A stretch of DNA of 12,531 bases from Paucimonas sp. (GTDB lineage Bacteria > Pseudomonadota > Gammaproteobacteria > Burkholderiales > Burkholderiaceae_D), in assembly GCA_029266815.1 (NCBI GenBank), contig JAQSWC010000026.1, positions 1 through 12,531 on the forward strand. Direction: 5' to 3'. Of this stretch, positions 1 to 6,122 are shown piece by piece; the stretch's first letter is position 1, and each line of letters begins with the position of its first letter. The notes under the pieces were generated by a model. It did not search any database and was not told where the DNA came from. It saw only the letters and a program-made list of their open reading frames with translations. A program made the position numbers and the translations under genes.

Positions 1-2
1 GT

Positions 3-821
3 GCCAGCCTTTTCTTCGGCCACGGCAGTGCCACGGCATTCGACGAAGCGGCCTACTTGATCCTGTATACGCTGAAACTCCCTCTCGATCGGCTCGATCC
101 CTTCCTGGATGCCCGGCTGCTGCCGGAAGAAGTCGAACAGGTGATTCAGGTAGTGGAGCGCAGGGCCAGGGAGCGCATTCCCGCGGCATACATCACCAAC
201 GAAGCATGGCTTGGCGATTACCGTTTTTACGTGGATGAACGCGTGATTGTGCCGCGTTCCTTCATCGCCGAACTCATTCCCGATCAGTTTGCACCCTGGG
301 TGGGCGATGCGGAAGAAATCGGATCGATACTGGAGCTGTGCACCGGCTCGGGCTGCCTGTCGGTGATGCTGGCGGATGCCTTTCCCAATGCGCACATCGA
401 TGCAGTAGACATTTCCAGGGACGCACTCGACGTGGCGCGCCGCAATGTCGCAGATTACGGGCTGGAAGACCGCATCGAACTGATCGAATCAGACCTCTAC
501 GGCGCGCTCGGCGGGCGCAACTATGACCTGATCATCACCAACCCTCCCTACGTGAACTCCGATTCGATGGCTCGCCTGCCGGAGGAATACCGGCGCGAAC
601 CTCAGATCGCGCTTTCAGGAGGAAAGGACGGCATGGATCTGGTGCGGAAGATCGTGGCCGGAGCCCGCGAGAAGCTGAACGACAACGGCATGCTGATCGT
701 CGAGATCGGCAACGAGTTCCGGCATGCGGAGGCTGCATTCTCCGACGTGGAATTGACGTGGCTGTCGACCAGCGCCGGGGAGCAATCGGTATTCATGCTG
801 ACCGTCGAGCAGTTGAAGTGA
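3..821 (+). CDS. prmB: PrmB, ribosomal protein uL3 N5-glutamine methyltransferase (5' end outside window)
   Basis: This SAM-dependent methyltransferase modifies a glutamine of ribosomal protein uL3 during large-subunit assembly in the cytoplasm. The open frame runs in from the left edge, and the first visible residues (ASLFFGHGSATAFDEAAYLI) match the region just inside the N-terminus of PrmB. The TTG at 57 is therefore not the start, and roughly 30 residues are missing. The visible 272 codons contain the SAM-binding glycine motif LELCTGSGCLSVMLA (about 329-373) and the catalytic NPPYV motif (about 541-555) that stacks the substrate glutamine. The FGHG and NPPYV contexts favour PrmB over its paralogue PrmC, which modifies release factors. 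The stop TGA (819-821) overlaps the GTG start of the downstream ABC-F gene, so the two are probably co-transcribed and translationally coupled. Identity is confident from motifs. Confidence 0.93.
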   Translation, partial: ASLFFGHGSATAFDEAAYLILYTLKLPLDRLDPFLDARLLPEEVEQVIQVVERRARERIPAAYITNEAWLGDYRFYVDERVIVPRSFIAELIPDQFAPWVGDAEEIGSILELCTGSGCLSVMLADAFPNAHIDAVDISRDALDVARRNVADYGLEDRIELIESDLYGALGGRNYDLIITNPPYVNSDSMARLPEEYRREPQIALSGGKDGMDLVRKIVAGAREKLNDNGMLIVEIGNEFRHAEAAFSDVELTWLSTSAGEQSVFMLTVEQLK

Positions 822-2716
822 TCCGTTTCCAGCAAGTCACGCTGACACGCGGCGTCAAGCCGCTGCTGGAAGGCGCGGACGCCACCCTCAATCCCGCCGA
901 AAAAATCGGCCTCATCGGCGCGAATGGTGCCGGAAAATCGAGCCTGTTCGCGGTATTGCGCGGGGAATTGCATGCCGATCTCGGCGAGGTCGATTTCCCT
1001 GCCAAATGGCGGGTCGCCCATGTGGCGCAGGAAACGCCTGCGCTGGAACGGGCGGCGCTGGAATACGTGATCGACGGCGACGCCGGGCTGCGCAAGCTGG
1101 AAAAGCAGCTAGCCGAAGTGGAAGCACAGGGAGCGGAAGCAGACGGCTCTTTAATTGGCGAACTGCATGCCGCCTTGGCGGATGCCGATGCGTATACCGT
1201 TCGCTCGCGAGCGGAACAATTGCTGATCGGCCTGGGGTTCTCGCTACAGCAGATGGGACAACCGGTTGAGAGTTTTTCGGGCGGCTGGCGCATGCGCCTG
1301 AATCTTGCCCAGGCCCTGATGTGTCCCTCCGACCTGCTGTTGCTCGATGAACCCACCAACCATCTCGACCTTGATGCCATTATCTGGCTCGAAGACTGGC
1401 TGAAACGCTATACGGGCACCCTGCTCATCATTTCGCATGATCGCGATTTTCTCGACGGCGTGGTCAACGTTATCCTGCATATCGACGACAAGAAACTGAA
1501 GCGTTATGCGGGCAACTATTCCGCCTTTGAGCGCCAGCGCGCCGCGCAGATCGCTCTAGCACAAGGCATGCTTGAAAAGCAGACAAGGCAGCGCGCGCAC
1601 TTGCAATCCTTCATTGACCGATTCAAGGCAAAGGCGACCAAGGCCAAGCAGGCCCAGAGCCGCATCAAGGCACTGGCGAGAATGGAAGAGCTGGCTCCCC
1701 TAAGGGCAGCCGCCGAGTTTTCTTTCGAATTCCGCGAGCCGCTGAGTGCGCCCAATCCCTTGCTGGTAATGGAAGATGTTGAGGCGGGATACCGCAGCGG
1801 GGGACGTGCAGACAAAACCATACTTTCGCACATCAATTTTTCACTGCAGGCCGGACAACGCATCGGGCTTCTGGGCGTAAACGGCGCCGGCAAATCCACG
1901 CTCATCAAAACAGTCGCCGGAGAAATCGCTCCGCTGGCCGGCACTTCACACACCGGCAAGGGCCTGGTAATCGGATATTTCGCCCAGCACCAGCTGGAAA
2001 TGCTAAGGCATGACGAATCGCCGTTATGGCATCTTGCCAGGCTGTCGCCGGACACGCGCGAACAGGAATTGCGCAATTTCCTGGGAAGCTTCAACTTTGC
2101 CGGCGAAATGGCAACGACAAAGATTGCCCCATTTTCCGGCGGCGAAAAAGCGCGATTGGCCTTGGCCCTGATCGTGTGGCAGCGCCCGAACCTCTTGCTC
2201 CTGGACGAACCGACGAACCACCTCGATCTGGAAACCCGCGAGGCCCTGACCGATGCGCTTGCCCAGTTCGACGGCACGCTTCTTCTGGTATCGCATGATC
2301 GTCACCTCTTGCGTGCGACTACCGACCAATTCATGATCGTGGCAGACGGTGGACTTCAACCGTTCGACGGCGACCTCGATGACTACCGCGACTGGTTGTA
2401 CAAAACGAAACTTGGAGTGAAGCCGCAGGAGACTTTATCCCGAAAATCAGAGGAGCAGGCTTCAGCACCAACGGTTGACCGGCGGGAGCAGCGCAAGGCG
2501 GAAGCTGAACAGCGGCAACGGCTTTCCGCATTGCGCAAGCCGATCGAGTCGCGCATCAAGCGCCTTGAAGAGCAGATGGCAAAACACCAGTCCGCAAGAA
2601 GTGTCATCGATGCGCGTCTTGCCGAAGCAGATATTTATGATGCTTCCAACAAGGAAGAATTGAAATCCTGCTGCCGTATTTTTCGCGCAGCGGCCATACC
2701 GAAAGACTGGCGTTAG
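818..2716 (+). CDS. yheS: ABC-F family ATPase, YheS-like, with an aberrant C-terminus
   Basis: This is a soluble tandem-ABC protein without membrane segments. ABC-F proteins of this type bind the ribosomal E site; the YheS branch has no firmly settled role. The GTG at 818 is chosen because its product begins VIRFQQVTL, as family members do, and overlaps the prmB stop as GTGA; an earlier in-frame ATG at 758 lies inside prmB. Domain 1 has Walker A GANGAGKSS (residues 34-42), signature FSGGWRMRL and Walker B LLLLDEPTNHLDLD. The linker is rich in basic residues (RFKAKATKAKQAQSRIK). Domain 2 has GVNGAGKST, FSGGEKARL and LLLLDEPTNHLDLE. A charged coiled-coil tail follows. Family-like sequence ends at NKEELK (residue 616). 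The last 16 residues, SCCRIFRAAAIPKDWR, are the neighbouring flavodoxin gene read out of frame, so about 35-40 tail residues seem lost. Both ATPase domains are intact, so it may still function. Confidence 0.9.
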   Translation: MIRFQQVTLTRGVKPLLEGADATLNPAEKIGLIGANGAGKSSLFAVLRGELHADLGEVDFPAKWRVAHVAQETPALERAALEYVIDGDAGLRKLEKQLAEVEAQGAEADGSLIGELHAALADADAYTVRSRAEQLLIGLGFSLQQMGQPVESFSGGWRMRLNLAQALMCPSDLLLLDEPTNHLDLDAIIWLEDWLKRYTGTLLIISHDRDFLDGVVNVILHIDDKKLKRYAGNYSAFERQRAAQIALAQGMLEKQTRQRAHLQSFIDRFKAKATKAKQAQSRIKALARMEELAPLRAAAEFSFEFREPLSAPNPLLVMEDVEAGYRSGGRADKTILSHINFSLQAGQRIGLLGVNGAGKSTLIKTVAGEIAPLAGTSHTGKGLVIGYFAQHQLEMLRHDESPLWHLARLSPDTREQELRNFLGSFNFAGEMATTKIAPFSGGEKARLALALIVWQRPNLLLLDEPTNHLDLETREALTDALAQFDGTLLLVSHDRHLLRATTDQFMIVADGGLQPFDGDLDDYRDWLYKTKLGVKPQETLSRKSEEQASAPTVDRREQRKAEAEQRQRLSALRKPIESRIKRLEEQMAKHQSARSVIDARLAEADIYDASNKEELKSCCRIFRAAAIPKDWR

Positions 2717-3348
2717 AGATAGTGGCGCGGCTTCAGTCGCTTGGACATGAGGTTGTTACAGAAAAGATTGTGCCAGTGAGGGAATGCAGCAAATGGAAAC
2801 TTGCGCTCCCCTTGCTCAGCACCCTACCGGCACTACCAATCTATCTTTTTTCATCAGCCTTTCGGCGTTGGTGGCAGGCGCGCTACCGGCAGCCGATGCA
2901 AGCAATACGCCCGCCCGCTTATCCCGACGTGTCTCGCTTTGACTGCATCTGCCTGGGTGGGCCGAAGTGGCTGTATATCGCCTATCCTCTCGCGCGTTAT
3001 CTTGAAGAAGTACGAGGCATGCAAGGAAAACCGGTCGCGATGTTCGCCACATTCTGCGGACCGCCGCTTGAGATCTTCGAAATCGAGATGTTGTTCGGCC
3101 CGCTATCGGAAAAACTTGCCCGACGTGGCGCAGCGCCATTCGCAAAGCTGTCCATCTCCAGCGGCTTCCATGAGTTCTTCTTCTTTCACGAAATGGGATA
3201 TATATTCCGCTTCGTCAGCCGTATAAGCTTTGGGAAGCCGCTTAGTTCATTCAGCCAAAATAGCGAGTGGGGGAAAAAGCAGATCGAAGATTTTTGCAGC
3301 CGCGTCGATGCGGCTGCTAGACAAACCGGTCAACGTGGAGGAGTGTAG
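2659..3348 (+). CDS. Flavodoxin-fold protein (probable FMN-binding oxidoreductase-like), start disrupted
   Basis: The frame encodes ILLPYFSRSGHTERLA at 2665-2712, a typical flavodoxin FMN-phosphate loop (SRSGHT). Later comes CICLGGPKWLYIAYPLARYL (about 2950-3009), resembling the second flavin loop region. A redox role with bound FMN is inferred; the partner and substrate are unknown. No ATG, GTG or TTG exists in this frame between the TGA at 2638-2640 and the loop. The first ordinary start is GTG at 2722, which would delete the loop. I mark the frame from ATT 2659, 3 bases after an AAGGA at 2651-2655, as a placeholder; ATC 2665 or CTG 2668 are also possible. If one A were restored in AAA at 2663-2665, TTG 2660 would read (M)KILLPYFSRSGHT, a normal start. 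A hydrophobic insertion (about 2794-2862) ending RRWW is unusual for soluble flavodoxins. The 3' end overlaps a convergent gene by 19 bases. Confidence 0.7.
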   Translation: MEILLPYFSRSGHTERLALEIVARLQSLGHEVVTEKIVPVRECSKWKLALPLLSTLPALPIYLFSSAFRRWWQARYRQPMQAIRPPAYPDVSRFDCICLGGPKWLYIAYPLARYLEEVRGMQGKPVAMFATFCGPPLEIFEIEMLFGPLSEKLARRGAAPFAKLSISSGFHEFFFFHEMGYIFRFVSRISFGKPLSSFSQNSEWGKKQIEDFCSRVDAAARQTGQRGGV

Positions 3349-3641
3349 ATGTCGTGGCCAGCTTCATCGATTTGCCGACGCAAGGCCCGACGATCTTCGG
3401 CGGTCATTTTTGCACCGCGACGAGACTCCTCGGCGGAGGGCTGAGCCTGCGATCTGTCATTACGTGCAATATCCAGCCTTGCGCGTTCACGCTGGGCCGT
3501 CAGTTGTTCCATCTGCAGAGCACGCGTCTGTTCTCTCAGGCTGGGAGACCGGACAGCATTCTCCTGCTGATCCTGGTCCGCGAAGGCGCACAGACTGAAA
3601 AACAATCCGATCACGGCTGCGGCAGAACGTACGTGCTTCAT
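3330..3641 (-). CDS. Small secreted protein of unknown function
   Basis: The product is 103 residues from the ATG at 3641, preferred over an in-frame ATG at 3671 because it opens directly with a signal peptide: MKHVR, a hydrophobic core AAAVIGLFFSLC, and a likely signal peptidase I site after AFA (residue 21). A purine-rich AAAGAGCGG lies just upstream of this start. The mature part is about 82 residues, very hydrophilic, rich in Gln, Arg and Glu, and probably helical. It ends with TAEDRRALRRQIDEAGHDIY, a conserved-looking tail that I associate with unnamed betaproteobacterial exported proteins. There are no cysteines after the signal peptide, no lipobox and no transmembrane segment, so it is predicted to be free in the periplasm. 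It is divergent from ompR and shares the 163-base gap with it, which could mean shared envelope regulation. Its stop overlaps the end of the flavodoxin gene. No function can be assigned. Confidence 0.75.
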   Translation of the reverse strand: MKHVRSAAAVIGLFFSLCAFADQDQQENAVRSPSLREQTRALQMEQLTAQRERARLDIARNDRSQAQPSAEESRRGAKMTAEDRRALRRQIDEAGHDIYTPPR

Positions 3642-3700
3642 GATCCGCTCTTTCGGTGTGATGTGGGACAATGCCCGTTAGATAGCTGAAGTGTAGAGTG

Positions 3701-3765
3701 CCATTCGTCGCGTGGTAACCATGATCTGGTAAAGTTTGTAACACTTTGTAATGCCCGACGAATGG
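3701..3765. repeat. Perfect 10-bp inverted repeat flanking the ompR upstream boxes
   Basis: The arm CCATTCGTCG (3701-3710) is repeated in reverse complement as CGACGAATGG (3756-3765), with 45 bases between. The enclosed stretch carries TGGTAA twice (3713 and 3727) and the TTTGTAA tandem pair. It sits in the gap between the divergent secreted-protein gene and ompR. It could be a pair of operator sites or a cruciform-forming boundary. No matching flanking duplication or terminal structure suggests a mobile element. Confidence 0.5.
3735..3751 (+). promoter_or_regulatory. Putative OmpR-type tandem binding site upstream of ompR
   Basis: TTTGTAA occurs at 3735-3741 and 3745-3751, exactly one helical turn (10 bp) apart. 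OmpR/PhoB-family winged-helix regulators bind head-to-tail half-sites with this period. The position, about 55 bases before the ompR start, fits autoregulation. A related TGTAA-N5-TGTAA arrangement is found before the downstream lipoprotein gene. A weak TATAAA at 3785-3790 could be the ompR -10 element, but I see no convincing -35. Assignment to OmpR itself is inference. Confidence 0.4.
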
Positions 3766-3804
3766 ATCATTTTTTCGTATTGCGTATAAAGTTACCATAA
3801 GCTT

Positions 3805-4569
3805 ATGACAACGACAGATACTACAAGCGGCACGCAAACTGCTGCCAATACCAACCAGGGAAAAATTCTCGTTGTGGACGACGACAGCCGTCTGCGCGAC
3901 CTGTTGCGCCGCTATCTTTCCGAGCAGGGATTCACCGTCGTGACCGCAGAGAATGCGCAGGCCATGAATAAGCTGTGGCTGCGTGAGCGCTATGACCTGC
4001 TGGTGCTGGACCTGATGCTCCCCGGTGAGGACGGGCTGTCGATCTGCCGCAGGCTGCGCGGCGCGAACGATAGGACGCCGATCATCATGCTGACCGCAAA
4101 AGGCGAAGATGTTGACCGCATTGTGGGCCTGGAAATGGGTGCGGACGACTATCTTCCCAAGCCGTTCAACCCGCGCGAGCTGGTGGCGAGGATCAACGCT
4201 GTCTTGCGCCGCATCGGACCGGACGAGTTGCCTGGCGCCCCTTCCGAAGTACCCCAACGTTTCGAGTTCGGCGATTTCGTGCTGGATCTCGGCACGCGGA
4301 CACTGAAGAAAAAGGGCGAACCGGTGCCTTTGACGACCGGCGAATTTTCCGTTCTGAAGGCTTTTGCGCGCCATGCCCGCCAGCCTTTGTCGCGCGAAAA
4401 ACTGATGGAACTCGCGCGCGGACGAGAATACGAAGTCTTTGATCGCAGCCTGGACGTGCAGATTTCCCGCCTGCGCAAACTCATTGAACCGGATCCATCG
4501 AATCCGCTTTACATCCAGACGGTTTGGGGATTGGGATATGTCTTCATTCCAGACGGAAAAGCACGCTAA
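3805..4569 (+). CDS. ompR: OmpR, response regulator of an envelope/osmotic two-component system
   Basis: This is a 254-residue cytoplasmic transcription factor phosphorylated by the adjacent EnvZ-like kinase. The receiver domain covers about residues 20-137: acidic cluster VVDDDSRLRDLL, phospho-acceptor D69 in VLDLMLPGEDGLSICRRLR, the switch threonine in LTAKGEDVDRIVGLE and conserved lysine in LPKPFNPREL. The linker ELPGAPSEVPQR leads to a winged-helix DNA-binding domain with LTTGEFSVLKAF, the recognition region RSLDVQISRLRKLIE and the wing IQTVWGLGYVFIPDG. The near collinearity with enterobacterial OmpR, including the GEDGLS and LPGAPS segments, supports the name over a generic family call. 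It has about 14 extra N-terminal Thr/Ser-rich residues. No strong Shine-Dalgarno is visible at the ATG. envZ follows 19 bases after the stop. The regulon in this organism is unknown; tandem repeats before ompR and the lipoprotein gene are candidate targets. Confidence 0.93.
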   Translation: MTTTDTTSGTQTAANTNQGKILVVDDDSRLRDLLRRYLSEQGFTVVTAENAQAMNKLWLRERYDLLVLDLMLPGEDGLSICRRLRGANDRTPIIMLTAKGEDVDRIVGLEMGADDYLPKPFNPRELVARINAVLRRIGPDELPGAPSEVPQRFEFGDFVLDLGTRTLKKKGEPVPLTTGEFSVLKAFARHARQPLSREKLMELARGREYEVFDRSLDVQISRLRKLIEPDPSNPLYIQTVWGLGYVFIPDGKAR

Positions 4570-4588
4570 CTCACCCTTTCAGCCTTCT

Positions 4589-5950
4589 ATGCGCAAGGTT
4601 TCCGCCAGGGTGTCCTCGCTCTTCTCCAGGCTTGCTTGGCTGAAAAGCGGCTTGTTCTGGCGCACGTTCTTCCTACTCGCTTTCCTCGTCTCCGGCAGCA
4701 TGGGCGCGTGGTTCGCAAGTTTCCGGCTTCTCGAACGCGAACCGCGCGCCAGTCAGGTCGCAGGTCAGGTCGTCTCCATCGTCACTATTACACGGGCTGC
4801 GCTAACCCATTCGGCGGCAGACTCCCGACGCGAACTGCTGCTCGACCTTGCCAGCAATGAAGGCATCCGCGTCTATCCTCTCGAATCGACCGATCTGATC
4901 GAACCGCCTAGCGACCGGTTGCTGATGCCCCTGATCGAAACCCGGGTGAAGGAATACCTCGGCAAGGGCACCAAGTTCGCGAGCACCGTCAACGAGGTGC
5001 CGGGATTCTGGGTCAGCTTCAATATCGACGAAGACGAGTACTGGCTGATGCTGGACCGCGAGCGCATAGAGCGGACTTCCGGCATCCAGTGGGCGGGCTG
5101 GGCGACGATCACGCTCTTTCTGTCGCTGGTCGGTGCCATCTTCATTACCCGACTGGTGAACCAGCCGCTGGCACGGCTGACGGAAGCCGCCCGTGAAATT
5201 GCCAAGGGCAAGCAACCCGACGCCCTCCCCGAATTCGGCCCGACCGAAGTGCGCGAGGCCAACCGCAGCTTCAACCAGATGGCCGACGATCTTCACCGCG
5301 TGGATGCCGACCGTGCCGTGATTCTCGCCGGCATATCACATGATCTGCGCACGCCGATAGCGCGCATGACGCTGGAACTCGAAATGGCGCCGCTCCCGTC
5401 AGAAACCAGGCAGGCAATGCAAGCAGACCTGTCGCAGATGGACGCGATCATTTCGCAGTTTCTGGACTATGCAAAGCCGGCAGAAAACCTGAAGCTTTCT
5501 CCGCTCGACCTCGGGTCCCTGATTGCCGAAGCTGCGGAAACGTGGGGCCGCATGCCGGATGTCGCCATCAAGACGCGTTTATCGGAAAATGTCGCCGTCA
5601 ACGGCCACGCAACCGACTTGAGACGTGTGTTCGCCAACCTGATTGAAAACGGCAGGCGCTACGGAAAAAAGGAAACTGCCGACAAAGCGGAAATCGAGAT
5701 TGCATGCTTCAAGGATGGAGATCGTGCCGTCGTTGAATTTTCCGACCGTGGCCCTGGCATACCGGACTCCGATCTTGAACGCATCGTGCGACCGTTCACT
5801 CGAATGGACACGGCACGCAGCCAGGCCAACGGCGCAGGCCTCGGTTTGGCCATCGTGGATAGAATCGTCAGGCGCCACCACGGCACACTGAAGCTGGCGA
5901 ACCGACCGCAGGGCGGACTGACGCTGCGAATTGCTCTTCCTGCCCTATAG
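4589..5950 (+). CDS. envZ: EnvZ-like sensor histidine kinase
   Basis: This 453-residue inner-membrane kinase is the expected partner of the OmpR encoded just upstream. From ATG 4589 the order is: first membrane segment (about residues 23-44), periplasmic domain (about 45-166), second membrane segment (about 167-188), HAMP linker (about 188-242), dimerisation/phospho-acceptor helix with H251 in ISHDLRTPIARM, and an ATP-binding domain with N box NLIENGRRYG (N354), G1 box DRGPGIPDSD and G2 box GAGLGLAIVDRI. All residues needed for autophosphorylation are visible. The HDLRTP context matches EnvZ. The periplasmic part contains TRAALTHS and the RELLLDLASNEGIRVYPLE stretch; the stimulus is not deducible. 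The start is uncertain. ATG 4589 has no clear Shine-Dalgarno, and ATG 4538 (17 codons earlier, overlapping ompR by 32 bases) is an alternative with GGGGATTGGGAT just before it. Either way, expression is coupled to ompR. Confidence 0.92.
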   Translation: MRKVSARVSSLFSRLAWLKSGLFWRTFFLLAFLVSGSMGAWFASFRLLEREPRASQVAGQVVSIVTITRAALTHSAADSRRELLLDLASNEGIRVYPLESTDLIEPPSDRLLMPLIETRVKEYLGKGTKFASTVNEVPGFWVSFNIDEDEYWLMLDRERIERTSGIQWAGWATITLFLSLVGAIFITRLVNQPLARLTEAAREIAKGKQPDALPEFGPTEVREANRSFNQMADDLHRVDADRAVILAGISHDLRTPIARMTLELEMAPLPSETRQAMQADLSQMDAIISQFLDYAKPAENLKLSPLDLGSLIAEAAETWGRMPDVAIKTRLSENVAVNGHATDLRRVFANLIENGRRYGKKETADKAEIEIACFKDGDRAVVEFSDRGPGIPDSDLERIVRPFTRMDTARSQANGAGLGLAIVDRIVRRHHGTLKLANRPQGGLTLRIALPAL

Positions 5951-5985
5951 CAGCGACCTAACCGCTTAACGCCTTATTGCAGGCT

Positions 5986-6003
5986 TTACACCTCCTTACA
6001 CCT
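5986..6003 (-). promoter_or_regulatory. Tandem TTACACCT repeat upstream of the lipoprotein gene (putative response-regulator site)
   Basis: TTACACCT is found at 5986-5993 and 5996-6003, a 10-bp period. Read on the minus strand, this gives TGTAA-N5-TGTAA, the same core and spacing as the repeat before ompR. It lies about 120-137 bases before the lipoprotein ATG and 35 bases after the envZ stop. It is a candidate site for the OmpR encoded next door or for another regulator of that family. No well-spaced -35/-10 pair is evident downstream, so activation or repression cannot be told. Confidence 0.4.
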
Positions 6004-6030
6004 TTGTCCGGTTCACGCAAAGTAAAGTGG

Positions 6031-6050
6031 GCATGGATCAATATCCATGC
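6031..6050. repeat. 8-bp perfect inverted repeat (hairpin or operator) in the lipoprotein leader
   Basis: GCATGGAT (6031-6038), a four-base spacer CAAT, then ATCCATGC (6043-6050) form a perfect dyad. It lies 73 bases before the lipoprotein start, downstream of the tandem repeat, so it is likely within or close to the 5' untranslated region. It has no T-run after it and is unlikely to be a terminator for envZ. It could be a dimeric repressor site or an RNA hairpin. Confidence 0.45.
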
Positions 6051-6112
6051 GGCTCGGCTTCATCGCATTGGCATTTCGCCGAACTTGTGTTGAGACGGCA
6101 TTTTCAAGCTTC

Positions 6113-6119
6113 AGGAGGA
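6113..6119 (+). promoter_or_regulatory. Strong ribosome binding site fixing the lipoprotein start
   Basis: AGGAGGA lies four to five bases before the ATG at 6123. This is the strongest Shine-Dalgarno in the window. It selects the start that opens directly with a lipoprotein signal peptide, over the in-frame ATG at 6033 or the GTG at 6027. Confidence 0.8.
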
Positions 6120-6122
6120 CTC

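Noticed and set aside
758..817. Earlier ATG for the ABC-F gene within prmB
   Set aside because: The added 20 residues are unlike the family, whose members start at the (M)I-x-F strand encoded from 818.
2663..2669. Programmed -1 frameshift as the default explanation of the ABC-F/flavodoxin joint
   Set aside because: No classical slippery heptamer or evident downstream stem supports it, and an indel in the A-run together with a deletion explains the missing ABC-F tail better. It is kept only as a testable alternative.
3487..4374. 295-codon minus-strand open frame antisense to ompR
   Set aside because: It lies opposite the clearly real ompR and across the secreted-protein gene and intergenic region. 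Its product is His/Gln/Arg-rich without recognisable domains, as expected for a shadow frame in GC-rich DNA.
6027..6122. 32-codon N-terminal extension of the lipoprotein
   Set aside because: It would bury the signal peptide internally, and the AGGAGGA site points to ATG 6123.
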